Shown here: positions 5,954-7,515 of the stretch, one piece after another
Numbering within the stretch: the stretch's first letter is position 1
Layout: each line of letters opens with the position of its first letter
Source: Candidatus Omnitrophota bacterium
Lineage (GTDB): Bacteria; Omnitrophota; Gorgyraeia; Zapsychrales; Fredricksoniimonadaceae
NCBI GenBank assembly: GCA_016206745.1
Contig: JACQQW010000053.1
Coordinates: forward strand, 1-7,515
Reading direction: 5' to 3'
Length of the DNA: 7,515 nt
The notes under the pieces: generated by a model
The model's database searches: none
Told to the model about the DNA's origin: nothing
The model's input: the letters and a program-made list of their open reading frames with translations, nothing else
Translations under genes and position numbers: made by a program

Positions 5954-7477
5954 ATGAATATCCTTTTTATCGTCGATACATTTTCTATCATTGAGCCCAT
6001 GGGGGTTCTGCAATTGTCGGGGATCACCAATGCCCGCGGCCACAAAAGTTTCATTTGCGCCATTGATGACGGTGACGTTTTCCGTAAAATGGAAGAGTAT
6101 CGCATTGACGCGGTGGCCTGTTCGTTCATGTCCACCGAGGCGGGCGGATTTAATGTTTTGGTCCGCCAGATCCGCGGGCGCTATCCCAACATGCCCATCA
6201 TTGCGGGCGGCCCGCACCCGACGTATTACCCTAAGATCGCTGATACCTGGCCTGTGGACGCGGTGGTGATTGGAGAAGGGGACCATGTGGCGGCCGAGTT
6301 GCTGGAAAATTTATATTCCGGCAAAGACATCTCCCACCTGATGAACGTCCATACCAAAACGTTCAAAAACCCGCAGGGCAATCTTGTGGAAGATTTGGAC
6401 ACCCTGGCGTTCTCCGACCGGGAATTATTGAAAAATGTGGCCCCGTTCAAATACATTCCCATGAAGTCGTTTTTTGCCACCCGTGGCTGCCCGTATAGCT
6501 GTTCCTATTGCTTCAACAGCGCGTTTAACAAAATGCACAAGGGCAAAGGGGAAATTTTGCGCCGGCGTTCGGTGGAAAATTTGGTCCAAGAGTTAGAGCA
6601 CGTCAAGCAGAACTATAAAATGGATTTTGTGCGTTTCGGCGATGACACCTTTGTGATGAAATACGACGCCTGGGTCGAAGAGTTCTGCGATAAATATTCC
6701 AAACGGGTGGGTGTGCCGTTTTATTTCCTGATCCACCCGAACCTGGCCAGCGAGGACTTGATCCGGTCTTTAAAGAAGGCCGGTTGCCATTCGATCATGC
6801 TGGGCATTGAGTCCGGCAATGAGCAAGTGCGCCGTAAAGTGCTCGACCGCTATGTGGCGGACGCGACCATCAAAAAGGCCTTTGCTTTATACCATAAATA
6901 TGACATCAAGGTGTTCAGCAATACGATCTTGGGTCTGCCGGAAACCACGCTCAAAGAAGATTTGGAATCGCTGAATTTCACCTTGGACTGCCGTCCGTTT
7001 TATTCGGGATTCACGGTATTCACGCCTTTTCCGGGCACGGCGCTGGGGGAGTATTCCAAACAAAAAGGCTATGTCAAAGGGGCGGATGATTTTGCCGAAT
7101 CTTTTCCCATCAGCATGCAGTCCGGTTCCATGTTAAATACGGTGACCGACCGGCAGAGGGAGATCCATCGCAATATTTTGACTTTGGCCCCGGTGGCCAA
7201 CTTGTTCCCGGTGTTGCGCAACCTGATTGTTAAACATTTGATTTACTGGAAATCCAATGTGATGTTTGATTTTGTAGGGTTTGTGGTGCGCAATTACTGC
7301 AACATGAATATATTTCCATTTGGCAAGTCTGCGTATACGTTCATGCAGATTTTCAAAAAGGTCGTCCGCATCGACAAGCGCAATTACGCAAAAGATGCTC
7401 CGCCCCCGCCGCCGGTCAACAAGGAAGGTTTGAGGGATTTTGAACAGACCCGCCTTGCCGCCACCCAGGTGACTTAA
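5954..7477 (+). CDS. B12-binding-domain-type radical SAM protein
   Basis: This 507-residue protein has the BchE/HpnJ-like layout. A Rossmann-type cobalamin-binding-like domain covers residues ~1-150 (MNILFIVDTF; IDAVACSFMSTEAGG; IIAGGPHPTYYP; VIGEGDHVAAELL). A radical SAM barrel follows, with ATRGCPYSCSYCFN giving the cluster cysteines Cys179, Cys183 and Cys186. IMLGIESGNEQVRRKVLDR and ILGLPETTLKEDLESL are typical barrel segments, and FTVFTPFPGTALGEY ends the core. The classic DxHxxG cobalamin motif is not seen, as in many members of this family, so B12 use is not certain. The tail has a short proline run (APPPPPV) and no membrane helix. ATG 5954 is preferred to TTG 5909 because the family fold starts right there. 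It diverges from the glycosyltransferase gene across a ~40-bp gap. Methylation, ring formation or another radical rearrangement are all possible; the substrate is unknown. Confidence 0.92.
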   Translation: MNILFIVDTFSIIEPMGVLQLSGITNARGHKSFICAIDDGDVFRKMEEYRIDAVACSFMSTEAGGFNVLVRQIRGRYPNMPIIAGGPHPTYYPKIADTWPVDAVVIGEGDHVAAELLENLYSGKDISHLMNVHTKTFKNPQGNLVEDLDTLAFSDRELLKNVAPFKYIPMKSFFATRGCPYSCSYCFNSAFNKMHKGKGEILRRRSVENLVQELEHVKQNYKMDFVRFGDDTFVMKYDAWVEEFCDKYSKRVGVPFYFLIHPNLASEDLIRSLKKAGCHSIMLGIESGNEQVRRKVLDRYVADATIKKAFALYHKYDIKVFSNTILGLPETTLKEDLESLNFTLDCRPFYSGFTVFTPFPGTALGEYSKQKGYVKGADDFAESFPISMQSGSMLNTVTDRQREIHRNILTLAPVANLFPVLRNLIVKHLIYWKSNVMFDFVGFVVRNYCNMNIFPFGKSAYTFMQIFKKVVRIDKRNYAKDAPPPPPVNKEGLRDFEQTRLAATQVT

Positions 7478-7515
7478 ACGCGTTTATAACAAAGTATTCG
7501 CCGTTATTAAAATAG
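7478..7515. other. Short AT-rich end of window, no gene visible
   Basis: After the radical SAM stop there are 38 bases with no ORF, hairpin or start region that I can support. The run TTTATAACAAAG could be part of a promoter, but the context is cut off. Confidence 0.5.

Noticed and set aside
1..7515. CRISPR array, tRNA/rRNA genes, riboswitches, transposase genes
   Set aside because: I found no regularly spaced repeats, cloverleaf, rRNA-like segments or transposase motifs on either strand.

Overview
The window looks like bacterial chromosome of moderate GC with dense genes on both strands, short intergenic gaps and ordinary TAA/TAG/TGA stops. It has a cytosolic aconitase of the AcnA/IRP type, an OmpR-type response regulator, a GtrB-like polyprenyl-phosphate glycosyltransferase and two radical SAM enzymes. 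That gene content would suit an anaerobic or facultative environmental Gram-negative, possibly a candidate-phylum lineage from a metagenome. No phylogenetic marker is present, so this is only a guess.

Left part (1-3040, all + strand): the window opens inside an aconitase gene, of which the last ~361 codons are present. A small damaged stretch (1098-1456) follows. It holds a short ORF with a five-copy 9-bp in-frame repeat, then a clear YgiT/MqsA-type zinc-finger coding sequence that lacks a usable start in its own frame and appears to need a one-base frameshift. Next come a small retropepsin-like aspartic protease, a YibF-like glutathione S-transferase and an ADP-ribose-pyrophosphatase-like Nudix hydrolase. 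These three are tightly spaced and probably co-transcribed, with a good TATAAT box upstream of the protease.

Middle (3038-3840): a perfect 12-bp inverted repeat (REP-like or a terminator hairpin) lies between the Nudix gene and an OmpR/CusR-type response regulator. The regulator overlaps a sensor histidine kinase by ATGA, but only about the first 22 codons of the kinase remain. It breaks off exactly where the stop codon of an opposite-strand gene lies. This is either a real rearrangement breakpoint or an assembly join.

Right part (3838-7477): a three-gene block. On the - strand are a polyprenyl-phosphate-type family 2 glycosyltransferase with two C-terminal membrane helices and, overlapping its end, a radical SAM/SPASM protein. 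Diverging from them on the + strand is a B12-binding-type radical SAM protein. The layout suggests joint work on an envelope glycan, glycolipid or peptide, but the substrate cannot be read from the sequence. This block and the kinase breakpoint next to it are the parts most worth a second look.
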